Counted from the stretch's first letter, positions 42,057-52,529 are shown. The stretch is DNA of 64,000 nt from JAABRU01 sp041390465 (GCA_041390465.1 JAWKPW010000012.1:18445-82444), one strand, 5' to 3'. Translations and numbers: made by a program. Notes: generated by a model from the sequence alone, not told the origin.

Positions 42057-44768
42057 TTATTTTATTTCACCGGGAATCGTCTCTCCAAAATCTGTCTCAG
42101 ATTCCGCTTTCTGACGGTTCAGCAGAAACAGGTTTTCATTAAAAGAACCGGTTTCACTGTATTTCCATCCATAGCACTCACACACTGCCTTATCCAGTTT
42201 TTTGTGCAGTTTGGAAAGATGGCTGGAAGGTTCTTTGAAAAATTTGTTGTACAGAACCGTTATGCTGCATTTTCGGGAAATCGCCTCTTCTGTCCTGAAT
42301 GTTTCAAGTTCCCCCATTATTTCTCTTACTTTTTCTTTATGAATTTTTTTTGCATTATGCGGGAAAGGGAAAGTTTCAAAACAGGTGGTGCTGGTGTATC
42401 TGGTTCTGTCCTCCAGTGTTGATCTTTGCGCTGCCACCCAATCCAGATGCAGTTTGGAATTCAATACACCAAGAACAAAAAAATCATCACTTGCGATCAC
42501 CATATTGGCCTCGCAGGGCAGAATGGAAATGTCAATGGCGCGGAAACAGGTGTATTTTGCGATTTTCGGAAGACAGAAATAACAGTTCAGACCGTTCAGG
42601 GCTTTTCGCATTCCCGGCCTTTTTTCCCCAAACTGCCACCAGTATATTTTTCTTGCTTTCCGATTGTTTGTATCTCTGACAGGTTTCACATATTTTTCAA
42701 CATGCGCAAAAGGCATTTCATATCCGGCTGCCTGCTCCAATGGCATGTCATTGAAATCAATCACCCAATCAGGCTCAATTCCCGGATTCACCAAAGATTT
42801 GCCGTCCATCATGGGTTTGAGAACCTCTCTGTTTCTGGGGTCAGATTCCATCCATTTTTTTGCGGTTTCAGCAGATACAGAAAATCCTTTCCCTGACAAT
42901 TCACATCCCTGAAAAGACAGGTTGCGGTTTTCAGCAAGACGGCGGGCTCCTGTATAATCAGGTTCCGCTTTCAGGCTTGAATTGATGAATTTCACTTTTG
43001 CATCATCAAGTTTCAGTTCATCCGGAACATCTTTTCTGTTTTTCACCCAGTTCACAATGCTCACATGCACATTTGCGGTTCCGCTCCACACCTGCGTGGA
43101 AACGGCATTTGTGATGATTCCCCTGTTTTCAGTGACATATTCAAGCCCTGCCTTTCTTGTCACTCCCTGGGACACGGAATTCGTGCCCACCAGCCCGATT
43201 CTTTTCGCACTGCTGTCGTGGGCCCTGCGGAACCACAGTGCGCAGTAATCCGGCTGGCCTTTCACATCCGGAAAGGCTTCATACACTTTTTCCGCGTATT
43301 CATCCCCTCTTTCGGTGCGGAGATATCTGCCCCCGAGAAAGGGCGGATTGCCTATGACAACATCCGCTTTGGGCCACTTGCAGAAAAGCGCATCGTCTGT
43401 GACAATGTTTTTGTCAAGATCATCAAAAGGCAGGGTTCTGTCTTCAGACTCCAGTGAAAGCTGGTTCTTTTTTGCAAAGAAAATCAGTTGGTCATTGCAT
43501 ATCTTTTTGCCGATGGACAAAGTGACTTTTGCAAGCTCCGCAGCAAAGGGATTGCTGTCAATTCCGTAAAACTGTTTCAGTCTGATGACAGAATAAACAT
43601 CCTGTATGCAGTATTTTTTGAAATTTTCGCTGATTTTTGAAAGTATTTCAATCTCAAGAGTCTTTAATTCCCTCAATGCGATACAGAGGAAATTTCCACT
43701 CCCGCAGGCCGGGTCCAATATTTTAATTTTGCCAAGTTCATCTCTTATTTTTAATAAATTCTCAAGGGTTGATGCTTTGTTTATTTTCTCAATAAACGGA
43801 GTGATGATTGCCGGTCTTACGATTTTCATTATATCTTTTTCACAGGTGTAATGCGCGCCGGTGGCATGCTGCTCCCTGGTGTCCATGCTGCATTCAAATA
43901 TGTTCCCGAAAATGGCAGGCTCTGTTCTGCTCCAGTCAAACTTTGCTGTTTCCTCCAGCAGATCAAGTTCCTGCGCATTCAGTTTTATAGGACTGATTTC
44001 CCTGAATATTCCCCCGTTGAAATAATTTGCGTCCCTGAATCTGCCGTGTTCGGCTTTTTTCGGACTGTTCATCTGCCGGAAAAGAGAGGCAATCCATTCA
44101 TTGGCAGACTGATTTTTCCTGCCTTCCTGCCCCAAAGCCAGAAAATAATCCGCAATGGGGAACAGACCGATGTCTTGGGAAAAAAGACAGACAGGCAGTT
44201 GAAGCACAAATTTCTGAACCTTTTTTTTGTCTTCCCCCCTGTCAATCAGTGAATGGTATATTTTCAGCAGTTTTTCAGCCGCTTCTGCCGTCACTTTTTC
44301 AACATTGTTCTCAAAAATCGGTTCAACAGGCTCTTTGGACAGAAAAGCCAGCGCGCGCCATCCGGTTTTCAGATCTTCCACTGTCAGAGAATCCAGCGGA
44401 GAATTTTGCATGAACCAGTTGAATATCAGGAAAGCGGTCAAAATTGCACAGAACAACAAAGGGGGTTTTCTTCCTGATAACTTCTGTCCCAGTATTCCCT
44501 TGGCCCGCAGGATGTGATCCGCAAGGTCTTTTCCCTTGATTTCATTTCTATGATGGCTCTGCCGGGAAAAATAAGGTCTTCAAATTTTGTGCTTTTTCCT
44601 ATTTTGATCCGTTTTTCAAACCTGGGTTCCCGCATCATGGCAGTCTGCATAACCAAAGATCTGAAACAGCCGGTTTAAAAAAGTCTGTGCCTCCCCTTTT
44701 TCATAACCTTCAAGGGTTTTGGCAAATGCTGTAAAATTTTCAATTCTTTCATTTATGGATGCGTTCAT
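42057..44768 (-). pseudogene. MmeI-like type IIL restriction-modification enzyme, 5' end broken
   Basis: The C-terminal 790 residues are in one frame: SAM motif I LDPACGSGNFLCIALRELK, catalytic motif IV VIGNPPFLGG, a target-recognition region and a conserved C-terminus (SKLHKKLDKAVCECYGW). The N-terminal nuclease part is scattered over other frames: ERIENFTAFAKTLEGYEKGE up to FGYAD, then EPRFEKRIKIGKSTKFEDL with IIEMKSRE (a PD-(D/E)XK core), then DLADHILRAK, EYWDRSYQEENPP and VVLCNFDRF. At least four frameshifts lie within about 250 bases (44440-44650), mostly at A, C or G runs. The whole, read through, matches a fused endonuclease-methyltransferase. Unless the shifts are sequence errors, nuclease activity is lost while the methyltransferase half might still be made from an internal start. 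Confidence 0.82.
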
Positions 44769-44942
44769 GTTCCGGTCTGTTTCACTGTGTTCTGTGATTG
44801 GATATTTTTTTATGGGACAGATGGAATCGGGTATGGCAATCTTCTGAATTTCATTCTGCGGCAGATATTCCAAAAAAACGAACAGTGCCTGAATACACAG
44901 GCACTGTTTATAAGATTCTTAAAGAATAGGATTTCAGGTCTG

Positions 44943-44980
44943 AAACCCTCAGGGTTTTGAAAACCCCGAGGTTTTTTTTT
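44943..44980 (+). repeat. terminator-like hairpin, GAGGGTTTTnAAAACCC family
   Basis: AACCCTCAGGGTTTT and AAAACCCCGAGGTT form a stem followed by nine T residues on the plus strand. No plus-strand gene lies upstream, and on the minus strand there is no T-run. A related palindrome at 56077-56109 ends the lysC transcript. Confidence 0.5.
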
Positions 44981-45112
44981 GGAACATAAACCTGCCGGGG
45001 CCGAAAAATTGACAGTAATCGCCCCTGAAAGAATTTATCCTGCAGGTCTGGGTTCAGGCCCTCTTCCGGTTCTGTCCAGATTTTCACGGCCGGAAAAGAA
45101 AGCCTTTTCAGT

Positions 45113-48100
45113 TCACCGGGCCATAGGAGCTGAAATCTCTCCTCCGCCCTGCTGGAAGACCAGAGGCTTCTGGATGGGCTGACTGCCCAGATCAATTTCA
45201 AACGCGCCTGCCGGAATATTGAAGCCCGGATCACCTTTCTGGCGCAGGAAGAGACGGCTGTAGAGATCAAATTCCTCATCCAGCCAGGGCTCTGTCCAAC
45301 CCAGATCCGTGAGAAAATCCCAGGAAACCGAATTGAACTGGGCTTCAGGATCACGGGTGTTGGCAAAACGGCATCCGATTTTCAGGCTCCTCCAGAGAGC
45401 AGAAGTCAAAGAAATCCCGCCCTCCGCCCGGATGCTCAGCCCCGGCCTCCTTTCGCCCTCAATCATGCCAAATGCGCCGGGCAGCCGGACAGCTTCCAGC
45501 GGAATGCCTCCCAGTTCCGCCTCTCCGGGAGAAACAATGGGCGGAGCGGGCGGTGTGGGCGGCTGGGGCGGTGGCTCCACAGGCGGGGGCCCGGATTTCA
45601 TAACCTGAATGGGAACATAATCAATGTCTGTCTGGGCATTGTAATCTGCCGGAGTGCCTCCGTTGACAGGATCCCGGATGACACTGCCAGTGGGCGTCAG
45701 CAGCAGAATTGTCTCTCCGTTCGGCCCTGTGGCAAAGGTGTATCCGTTTCCATCCACACCCTCTCCGACAACACAGATGCCCGCAGCATTTTTGGAAATA
45801 AAATCCGGACTGACACCTGTATATCCTTGGTCAGTGGTTTTTACGGTGAGAATATCCGTTCCCGTATAACCGGAATTGGGGGTATAGACCAGCCCCTTGA
45901 GCAGTGCATTGACCTCATCCACCTTTCCCACAATGACAATTTGGGAGGTTCCATTGCCGGAATTGGCTGTTTTCAGGCTCAGTGTTCCATTTTCCACGGA
46001 AAGCTCCACCCGAATGTCTCCGGTTCCCGCATCCGGATCTGTCACATGGATATTGCCCTCAAAATCAATGGCAGTGTCAATGGTGGTTCCCTGTTCGCCC
46101 GGTACAGTGTTCACAGGGGGGTCGTTGACCGGCACAACAGCCACTCTGGAGGTGGCCACTGCTCCCACAGCATTTTTCACATCACTGGCTGTGACTTTGA
46201 TTTCCCGCAATGTGGGATCCGGATTATTTGATTCATTGTCGAACGTGACAGTACGCAGCACCTGATCATACTGCGCCGCAGATGCCTCTCCGCTGAATTT
46301 CAGCACCAACTGCCCGGTTCCGGCTTCAATTCCGTTGGATACAATGGTAATCCCTGTTCCGGCGACATCCGCAGCCAGTGTATCCCCGTCCTTGGGGTTG
46401 GTCAGCCGGATTTCCATCCATGCAATATTATCTCCCTGTGCATCAACAATCAGGGGATTCGGATCAGTGATGTCCGCAATATGCACCGGTGTACAGTCAA
46501 TCACCTCATCCGGTGTGCCGTCACCATTGGTGTCTTTCACAGTGGGCTCAATAAAATACACATTGTGATCATTGAGATAGGGCGGTGTATTGGTATCCGG
46601 TTCAACAGGCCCGACAGTTCCGTCATTCGGCCCGTCACCGCCGTCCCCGTCCGGATCCAGATCAATTTCCGGCGGTGTATTGGGCGGGATTACGATAACC
46701 GGGATCACATCCTCAATTTCCTGGGCATCCGGATCGCTCGGTGTGCCGTCATCCGGATTTTCGGGCAACTGGCCGTTTTCGTCCAGTATGGTTCTCAGAT
46801 AACCGGTAAGCTGGCAGATAATCTCACCTTCCCTGAAAAATCCCGTATATCCCTGATCGTTGATCGTGAATTTTATGCCGTCTGTTCCGCTGTATCCGGC
46901 TGTCGGCGTATACGTCAGCGCTGTCAGGGTTCCTCCCGGAGCCACATCCGCGAGTTTGGCAGTTATCGTGACAGATGCGCTTCCATTGCCGTTTACACTC
47001 CCCCCGCTGCTGACAATGCGGGAAATGGCATCCTGTCCAATGGACAGGGCTCCATGATCAGCCTGAATCACCATATGGACGAATCCGGCGGACATATCCA
47101 CATCCCCCAGAGAAATATTGCTGATCACTATTGATGTGTCGGAAAGCGTGGATACGGAATCCGGCATATTTGCAATGGGTGCATCATTCACCGGAACCAC
47201 ACTGACAACAGATTCTGTTGTCCCGCTGTTGCCGTACTCATCCACAGAAACAATATTGAATTTGCGCTGTGTCGTATTGGGTGTGTCAGAAGTGTTCTCA
47301 TAAGTGACAGTATCCAGCACGTTCTTAAAGTCACTTGCCGAAGCCGTGCCTCCGCCTGCCACAGTAAGTGTCAGGGTTCCGGTCTGAGAATTGTAATTTG
47401 CCACAATATTGCTCGCGGCTGCCGTGCTGTAATGCAGAACATCCTGACCTGCAACAAAGGTGCTGTCTTTGAAACTGATGGTGACAGAGCGGATATCATC
47501 CCCTTCCGCATCCTGAATTCCATCTGCCACAGGAACCGCTGCGCAGCCTTCAATGAAGATTTCATCCACTTCACCGACTCCGGGGCCCTGATTCAGATCG
47601 ATTTTGATAAGAGAAGTATCGGTCTTGGCTCCCGGAACACCGTAATTTCCCAAGTCATTCACTTCAAGTGTCACCGTATCTGTGGTGACAGGAGCGGTCA
47701 CAGTGCCGTCATATTTGTAGGTCAGGGAACTGAGGGCGGCATTCACATTGGAAAGAAGACCGGTAAACACCATTCTGTTGTCATCTGTGCCGTCCCCTGT
47801 GACAAAGGTAAGCCCTGTTGTGGTGCCCAGAGAAATCTTTCCGGCATCGAGTTCCGCATCCAATGTCACCTGTACGCGCTTGTCTCCCTCTCCGCGTGCA
47901 ATATCGACATCTTTTACAGATATGTCTTCAATAACCACTGTCCCGTTATTGGCTTTGTAGGGGCCGTCTGTATCCGGCATCAAAGCATCGTCTTTCCACA
48001 GTTCCGGCGCATCATTGACAGCTTTCACTTCCAACGGCACATCCACAGCGTCCTTGCTGAAGGCTGTGTCTGTGCTGGCAATGCTGTAATAGGTTCCCTC

Positions 48101-50029
48101 TTTTCCTGCGCTGGCTCCAGTCTGATCCCATGACTTGACAGTAAGGTAAGGCTCTGTCGCGCTGCTTGGTTCTTCCGAGTTGAAATCTGCATTGGGAATA
48201 AATCTGATTTTGTCATCAGCCGTGAGAAGCAGCGCCTTGTCTCCGCTCAGACTGCTTTCCGTGATGGTGGTCCACTGGGTGGTTCCGGCCATCTGAAACT
48301 GCCATTTTCCGTCCGAATCCCCGTCTCCGTCCATATCCGTGCTGATGTCCGTAATGGCAATGGCAATGGGAATCTCACCGCCCACATCCGGGTCTGTTAT
48401 GGATTCAATGAATTCATCCACCCGGAAGCCTTCCACCTGTGCTTCGGCCGTGGGAGCATAATCATTGTCCGGATTTCCGTTGTCTTCATAAATATACACG
48501 TCATTGATTTCCGGTGCATTCGGATTGTCATTGACCGGTTTCACATTGATGACAAAGGTTTTTACCGCACTGGTGTCATCTCCGCCATACAATGTGCCGC
48601 CATCATCCTGCAGCAGAACGGAAACCACCGCTGTGCCGTAGGCATTGTCCTTCAGCGTAAAAGTCAGATTTCCGCTGGCAGCGCTCAGACCGGAATAATT
48701 CACCGGCGCAATGGAGGGCAGCACATCAAACAGTTCACTGCTGTCCACCTCATCACCATCAATTTCAACCGTGACATCCTGAACTATGAATTTCACTTTC
48801 TGGCTGGCTTCATTGTCAGGCCCGGCAATAATGTCTGTGGCAAAATCGTCAATTGTCACCAGCCCGCTGGTTCCGCTGTCCTCATCCACAGTTACCGTAA
48901 CTGTGCCGTCCTCAATGCTGACTCTTTGATCCGCATCGCTGTATTCAAAATCAGGCGGATCGTTTACCGGAAGGATGGTTACATCTGTGGTAAATGTCTG
49001 GTTCTCTTCCGCAATTTTAAAATTCAGCATGGCGCTGCTGTATGTTCCGTCATTTGTGAAGGCATCCTGAGCAGGAGTGTAATTTACAGACCACCTGTGG
49101 TATTCTGTGATGGTCTGTCCTTCAATGGTAATGGGCTGATCCGTTATCCATCCGTCATAATGAACACTGGCATTTGTCAGAAGCGAAGGAAGGGTTCCGG
49201 TACGTGTGACACTGTCTGCATCCCGGCTGCCCGAATTTTCTCCGGTTCCGTAAATAAAAATACCAAACAGTCCCGGCTGATCCTCAATTGAAGTAATGGC
49301 AGTGGGAACCGCTATCTTCGTCAGCTCTCCTTCATAACCCGCAAGCAGATCAAAATTGAGGGGAGGAGCAGGATTTTCATCACCGCTATTTTCCGAGGCA
49401 GTCTCCAAATCCCAGTCACCGGAGCCGCCGGTCATGTCATCAGAGGCAAACACACGGCTATGGGTGGCCTCAGCCAGACTGTCAAGCAGAGACAGTCCTT
49501 CGCCGTTTGCCGTGCTGCATCCGTAAATATAGATATGACCGTCGTCTTTCATGGCTGCATCCAGTGCTGTCCATGCATCGGAAAAACTGTTCAGGTTTTC
49601 CGCCTTGACGGCCTCATTTCCCAGTTCAAAATAACCGGCTCCGCCATGAGACAGGATGGTCAGAGAACTGATCTCTTTTCCTTCGCTTTCCGAAAGGGCG
49701 GCAGCCCGGCCAATCACATCCTGAGCGGATTCTGCATCCGCATCATAAACAATCACTGCTGTTCCCGGTTTTGCGGCATCGGCCAGTTGCTGATAATCGG
49801 GGAGGTCATCAGAAATCAGGATAATATCCAGCGCCTGGGCAGACGCGTCCGGTTCAGCCAGAAGAGCTGCCGCACCGGCCACATCACCATGACTTTCCGC
49901 GTCACAATCCGAAACCTGGGCATTCTCCGCATTTATATTTGCCTCATGGTCGGCTGCATGATCCAGCGCCTCCCCCACAGCCGCGCCATCCAGAACAATT
50001 CTGCTTTCCAGTTTGATCAGATTCAACAT
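45113..50029 (-). CDS. giant DUF4347/cadherin-repeat surface adhesin
   Basis: The 1638-residue protein starts MLNLIKLESRIVLDGAAVG; the LExRIxxDGAA motif marks the N-terminus of many very large DUF4347 adhesins. DUF4347 follows at about 65-230 (IILISDDLPDYQQLADAAKP, LTILSHGGAGYFELGN, HIYIYGCSTANGEGLSLLD). Residues about 240-1480 are cadherin-like and VCBS-like repeats with many NDPPxF/VNDAP joints and acidic calcium-site residues, then a proline-rich linker (PPPVEPPPQPPTPPAPP) and a unique C-terminal 150 residues. There is no RTX nonapeptide and no classical signal peptide. The upstream TolC-like gene is 92 bases away on the same strand, so export by a type I-like route is likely. It probably mediates adhesion or aggregation. 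Confidence 0.88.
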   Translation of the reverse strand: MLNLIKLESRIVLDGAAVGEALDHAADHEANINAENAQVSDCDAESHGDVAGAAALLAEPDASAQALDIILISDDLPDYQQLADAAKPGTAVIVYDADAESAQDVIGRAAALSESEGKEISSLTILSHGGAGYFELGNEAVKAENLNSFSDAWTALDAAMKDDGHIYIYGCSTANGEGLSLLDSLAEATHSRVFASDDMTGGSGDWDLETASENSGDENPAPPLNFDLLAGYEGELTKIAVPTAITSIEDQPGLFGIFIYGTGENSGSRDADSVTRTGTLPSLLTNASVHYDGWITDQPITIEGQTITEYHRWSVNYTPAQDAFTNDGTYSSAMLNFKIAEENQTFTTDVTILPVNDPPDFEYSDADQRVSIEDGTVTVTVDEDSGTSGLVTIDDFATDIIAGPDNEASQKVKFIVQDVTVEIDGDEVDSSELFDVLPSIAPVNYSGLSAASGNLTFTLKDNAYGTAVVSVLLQDDGGTLYGGDDTSAVKTFVINVKPVNDNPNAPEINDVYIYEDNGNPDNDYAPTAEAQVEGFRVDEFIESITDPDVGGEIPIAIAITDISTDMDGDGDSDGKWQFQMAGTTQWTTITESSLSGDKALLLTADDKIRFIPNADFNSEEPSSATEPYLTVKSWDQTGASAGKEGTYYSIASTDTAFSKDAVDVPLEVKAVNDAPELWKDDALMPDTDGPYKANNGTVVIEDISVKDVDIARGEGDKRVQVTLDAELDAGKISLGTTTGLTFVTGDGTDDNRMVFTGLLSNVNAALSSLTYKYDGTVTAPVTTDTVTLEVNDLGNYGVPGAKTDTSLIKIDLNQGPGVGEVDEIFIEGCAAVPVADGIQDAEGDDIRSVTISFKDSTFVAGQDVLHYSTAAASNIVANYNSQTGTLTLTVAGGGTASASDFKNVLDTVTYENTSDTPNTTQRKFNIVSVDEYGNSGTTESVVSVVPVNDAPIANMPDSVSTLSDTSIVISNISLGDVDMSAGFVHMVIQADHGALSIGQDAISRIVSSGGSVNGNGSASVTITAKLADVAPGGTLTALTYTPTAGYSGTDGIKFTINDQGYTGFFREGEIICQLTGYLRTILDENGQLPENPDDGTPSDPDAQEIEDVIPVIVIPPNTPPEIDLDPDGDGGDGPNDGTVGPVEPDTNTPPYLNDHNVYFIEPTVKDTNGDGTPDEVIDCTPVHIADITDPNPLIVDAQGDNIAWMEIRLTNPKDGDTLAADVAGTGITIVSNGIEAGTGQLVLKFSGEASAAQYDQVLRTVTFDNESNNPDPTLREIKVTASDVKNAVGAVATSRVAVVPVNDPPVNTVPGEQGTTIDTAIDFEGNIHVTDPDAGTGDIRVELSVENGTLSLKTANSGNGTSQIVIVGKVDEVNALLKGLVYTPNSGYTGTDILTVKTTDQGYTGVSPDFISKNAAGICVVGEGVDGNGYTFATGPNGETILLLTPTGSVIRDPVNGGTPADYNAQTDIDYVPIQVMKSGPPPVEPPPQPPTPPAPPIVSPGEAELGGIPLEAVRLPGAFGMIEGERRPGLSIRAEGGISLTSALWRSLKIGCRFANTRDPEAQFNSVSWDFLTDLGWTEPWLDEEFDLYSRLFLRQKGDPGFNIPAGAFEIDLGSQPIQKPLVFQQGGGEISAPMAR

Positions 50030-50047
50030 GATATACCTCCCCTTTTT

Positions 50048-50110
50048 CAGTTGTCAGTTATCAGTTACCGGTTATCAGGTTTGGACTGTTTGCTGATAAC
50101 TGATAACTGT
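50048..50110. repeat. TCAGTTATCAG inverted repeat between adhesin and TolC genes
   Basis: CAGTTATCAGTTACCGGTTA on the left and CTGATAACTGATAACTG on the right are imperfect inverted repeats built from a TCAGTTA unit. The hairpin sits just before the adhesin ribosome site, where it could tune expression between the two genes. Confidence 0.6.
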
Positions 50111-50120
50111 TCCCTGAATT

Positions 50121-52181
50121 TTACCAGTGTGAGCTGTGGGGCGGAATCACCCACGCATCAATGCCCTGCGCTTCCAGATTCCGTGCCAGTTCTTTGGCCT
50201 GAGATTCCGCAAGTCCCAGCACACGCACCCGGTTGAAAAGTCTTCCGTTCACCCGTGTTGTGGTGATTTCCGTGTCTCTGCTGTCAAAAAGACGGCTTGC
50301 GACAGCCTTGATTTCGCTGAGTCGTTTATTGGGTCCGCCTGCTTCCGTAAAAGCTCCCATCTGCACCTTCCAGAGAAAACGGTCAGAAGCCGGCCCTGCC
50401 ATGCCCGGGCTGCCTGTTCCTCTGGACACATCCTCGCCCGGCAGTACCGAGGGAGCCTCTCCCCATCCGGATACATCTTCCACATTCGCAGAGGAAGCGG
50501 GAAGATTTGATGAAGTGATGGGAGTGGTGCCTGTGTCATCCGTCACTTCCACAAAGGCATCTCTGCCCACACCGCAGATGGGACAGGTCTCAGGCGGTTC
50601 GGAGCCGGTATGGATGTAACCGCATTCCAGACATTTCCATTTTTTCAGACCGGTTGTCGGGGTGTAGTCATATCCGGTTCCCGGTCTGCCCGAGGTCAGA
50701 ACCCCTTTGTCACATTCCAGCGGATCCACGCCGATGGTGACACACAGCCGTTTGTGAGCCACCAGCATGTCCACAACCGACTCGTCCCGGCGGAGTTTTG
50801 CCGCCATTTCCTCCAGATGCCGCTGGGTCACAGCCAGTTCCGGCAGACGGCCTGCCTGATTTTTGGTCTGGGCCATTTCGAAAAGATTGGTGGCCAGGGA
50901 ATAGGTTTCATCCAGCAGACGGAAGCGATCCACCTTTACGGCATAGTCCAGAAGGGCCAGATGCACCTGGGTGATAACACCCACAGTGGTCATAAGGCGC
51001 TGGGCTTTGGCCATTTCCACAGATTTCTGCTGGCCTTTGTAGGCCACATAGCGGGCAGGCAGATCCAGCAGTTCCAGACCCACGCCTGCGCCGATGGTGT
51101 TCCAGTTGTTGGAAAGCAGCAGACGGTTGTCCTCATAATGGGTTCCGGCAAAAATGCTGATGCCCGGAAACATGGCCAGAATCTTGTTTTTGGCTTCCTC
51201 TTTCTGGATCATCACTTCCAGATCGCTGATAAACAGTTCAGGCCGGTGCAGCAGCGCGTATTCCTCAAGTCTGTCAATATCCAGTTCCTTGGTATGGGGC
51301 AGAGCCGAGATAATGGGTTTGATGGGCGGTCTGGCAAGGGTGAACTGGACATTCTGGTTCAGTCCCATCAACTGTGCCAGTTCCAGTCTTTCCTTGGACA
51401 GATTGGACTGCAACTGCCGGATGGTCAGTTCCAGTTCCTTGAGCCGCATTTCCGCATCTTTTGCAGCCATGGCATCAATGCTCCCCGCGCCCATGGCTCT
51501 CTCCATATTTGCTTTCACCTTCTTCAGGTTGTCTTCCACCACATGAACATAGTCCAGAGCATCTTCCACAGCCGCGGCATGCCAGTAGGCACGCGTCACA
51601 TCCAGAGCCAGATTCTGGGACTGCCGGATACGCTGCTGTTTCAGCACCTCTTCCTTGAGCTCCATCTCGCCTGCCCGGACATAGGCCATCATGGTATCCA
51701 GCACATTCCAGGTAAGAACCAGGTTGGCCCACCAGTTCTCCTTGAGTTCCGAAACCGTGTAATCCGGCTGATCCTGATCAATGAGCCAGTTGTACACATC
51801 ACTTTTTCTGAGAACATCCCGGCGCCGCCATGAGGCATCAGCCTTGAGACTGGGCAGCATGCCAAGTTTTTCCACCATGGTTGACTCTTTGGCAATTTCT
51901 TCCTTGAGCCGCTGGACCCGAAGTTCCAGGTTGTTTTCCAGCGCATAGCGGATGGCATCCTCCAGGGTCAGCGCGCTCTCGCCGAAATTGCCGTATTTCA
52001 TGGCCGGCTTGATCATTTCCACATCTTTTCTCGCGTTTTCTTCCCTCTGTCTGTCCATTTCCTGCGGCGAAGGCACTGTGGAGCAGCCCGTCACCGTTAA
52101 CAGAATGGTGCAAAAAAGCAGAAAAGTTTTCTGCAACCCTGTCCGCAGAATTCCCCAGTGCAAATTTTTTTTCTCACCCAT
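50121..52181 (-). CDS. TolC-type lipoprotein fused to rubredoxin-like and SPOR domains
   Basis: From the ATG at 52181 (GGAG 9 bases upstream) this encodes 686 residues. A lipobox is at LLTVTGC (C33). Residues about 65-490 form an outer-membrane efflux (TolC/OEP) protein with two OEP halves. Then a rubredoxin-type ribbon, WKCLECGYIHTG with CPICGVG (C517, C520, C533, C536), followed by DAFVEV as in rubrerythrin C-termini. A linker of about 50 residues leads to a SPOR domain (about 602-681, FLWKVQMGAFTEAGG to LEAQGIDAWVI). SPOR domains bind denuded peptidoglycan. TolC proteins form the outer-membrane exit duct of type I secretion. I know of no standard family with these three together. The following adhesin is the likely cargo. 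Confidence 0.87.
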   Translation of the reverse strand: MGEKKNLHWGILRTGLQKTFLLFCTILLTVTGCSTVPSPQEMDRQREENARKDVEMIKPAMKYGNFGESALTLEDAIRYALENNLELRVQRLKEEIAKESTMVEKLGMLPSLKADASWRRRDVLRKSDVYNWLIDQDQPDYTVSELKENWWANLVLTWNVLDTMMAYVRAGEMELKEEVLKQQRIRQSQNLALDVTRAYWHAAAVEDALDYVHVVEDNLKKVKANMERAMGAGSIDAMAAKDAEMRLKELELTIRQLQSNLSKERLELAQLMGLNQNVQFTLARPPIKPIISALPHTKELDIDRLEEYALLHRPELFISDLEVMIQKEEAKNKILAMFPGISIFAGTHYEDNRLLLSNNWNTIGAGVGLELLDLPARYVAYKGQQKSVEMAKAQRLMTTVGVITQVHLALLDYAVKVDRFRLLDETYSLATNLFEMAQTKNQAGRLPELAVTQRHLEEMAAKLRRDESVVDMLVAHKRLCVTIGVDPLECDKGVLTSGRPGTGYDYTPTTGLKKWKCLECGYIHTGSEPPETCPICGVGRDAFVEVTDDTGTTPITSSNLPASSANVEDVSGWGEAPSVLPGEDVSRGTGSPGMAGPASDRFLWKVQMGAFTEAGGPNKRLSEIKAVASRLFDSRDTEITTTRVNGRLFNRVRVLGLAESQAKELARNLEAQGIDAWVIPPHSSHW

Positions 52182-52240
52182 AGATTCTCTCCGTTCTCCA
52201 TCCTGCATTGTGGTTTACGGTTTACAAACATGCTGCTTTT

Positions 52241-52377
52241 GCAGGGGACAGGTTCTGAACCTTCCCTTTTTGTTTCATAAACCGCCTGTTACCCTCTTAT
52301 GTCCCGTGACGTGTGCAAAAAATCATCCTTCCGGCATGGGCAGGTTTGTCTCCTGATTTTGCAGAACCTGCCCCTGC
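52241..52377. repeat. 137-base inverted-repeat element in the TolC leader
   Basis: GCAGGGGACAGGTTCTG and CAGAACCTGCCCCTGC are inverted with one extra base. An inner pair GGGCAGGTT/AACCTGCCC (52338-52373) nests within the right half. It lies between the candidate promoter and the tolC-like gene. Confidence 0.65.
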
Positions 52378-52383
52378 ATTCCT

Positions 52384-52412
52384 TACCTATTCAAAACACC
52401 TTCACTTGTCAA
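52384..52412 (-). promoter_or_regulatory. possible promoter of the TolC-adhesin unit
   Basis: On the minus strand a perfect TTGACA (52407-52412) is followed 17 bases later by TAGGTA, a poor -10. The leader then spans the inverted-repeat element before the TolC-like gene. Confidence 0.3.
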
Positions 52413-52529
52413 GTAAATTTATGACAGCGAAGCAGAGTATAAACCTTGTAAAATCAGCAATTGGGGAAAAAGCTGTACGCAGAGGGAGGATTTTCCTGCC
52501 GTGACCTGCCCCTTTTTCCCCGGTTTTTG

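Noticed and set aside
44943..44980. Terminator of the adhesin gene
   Set aside because: The T-run is on the plus strand only, while the adhesin is transcribed on the minus strand.
44908..45366. A 152-codon minus-strand frame at the adhesin 3' end
   Set aside because: It overlaps the adhesin C-terminus in another frame and carries no motif; the adhesin frame ends normally.
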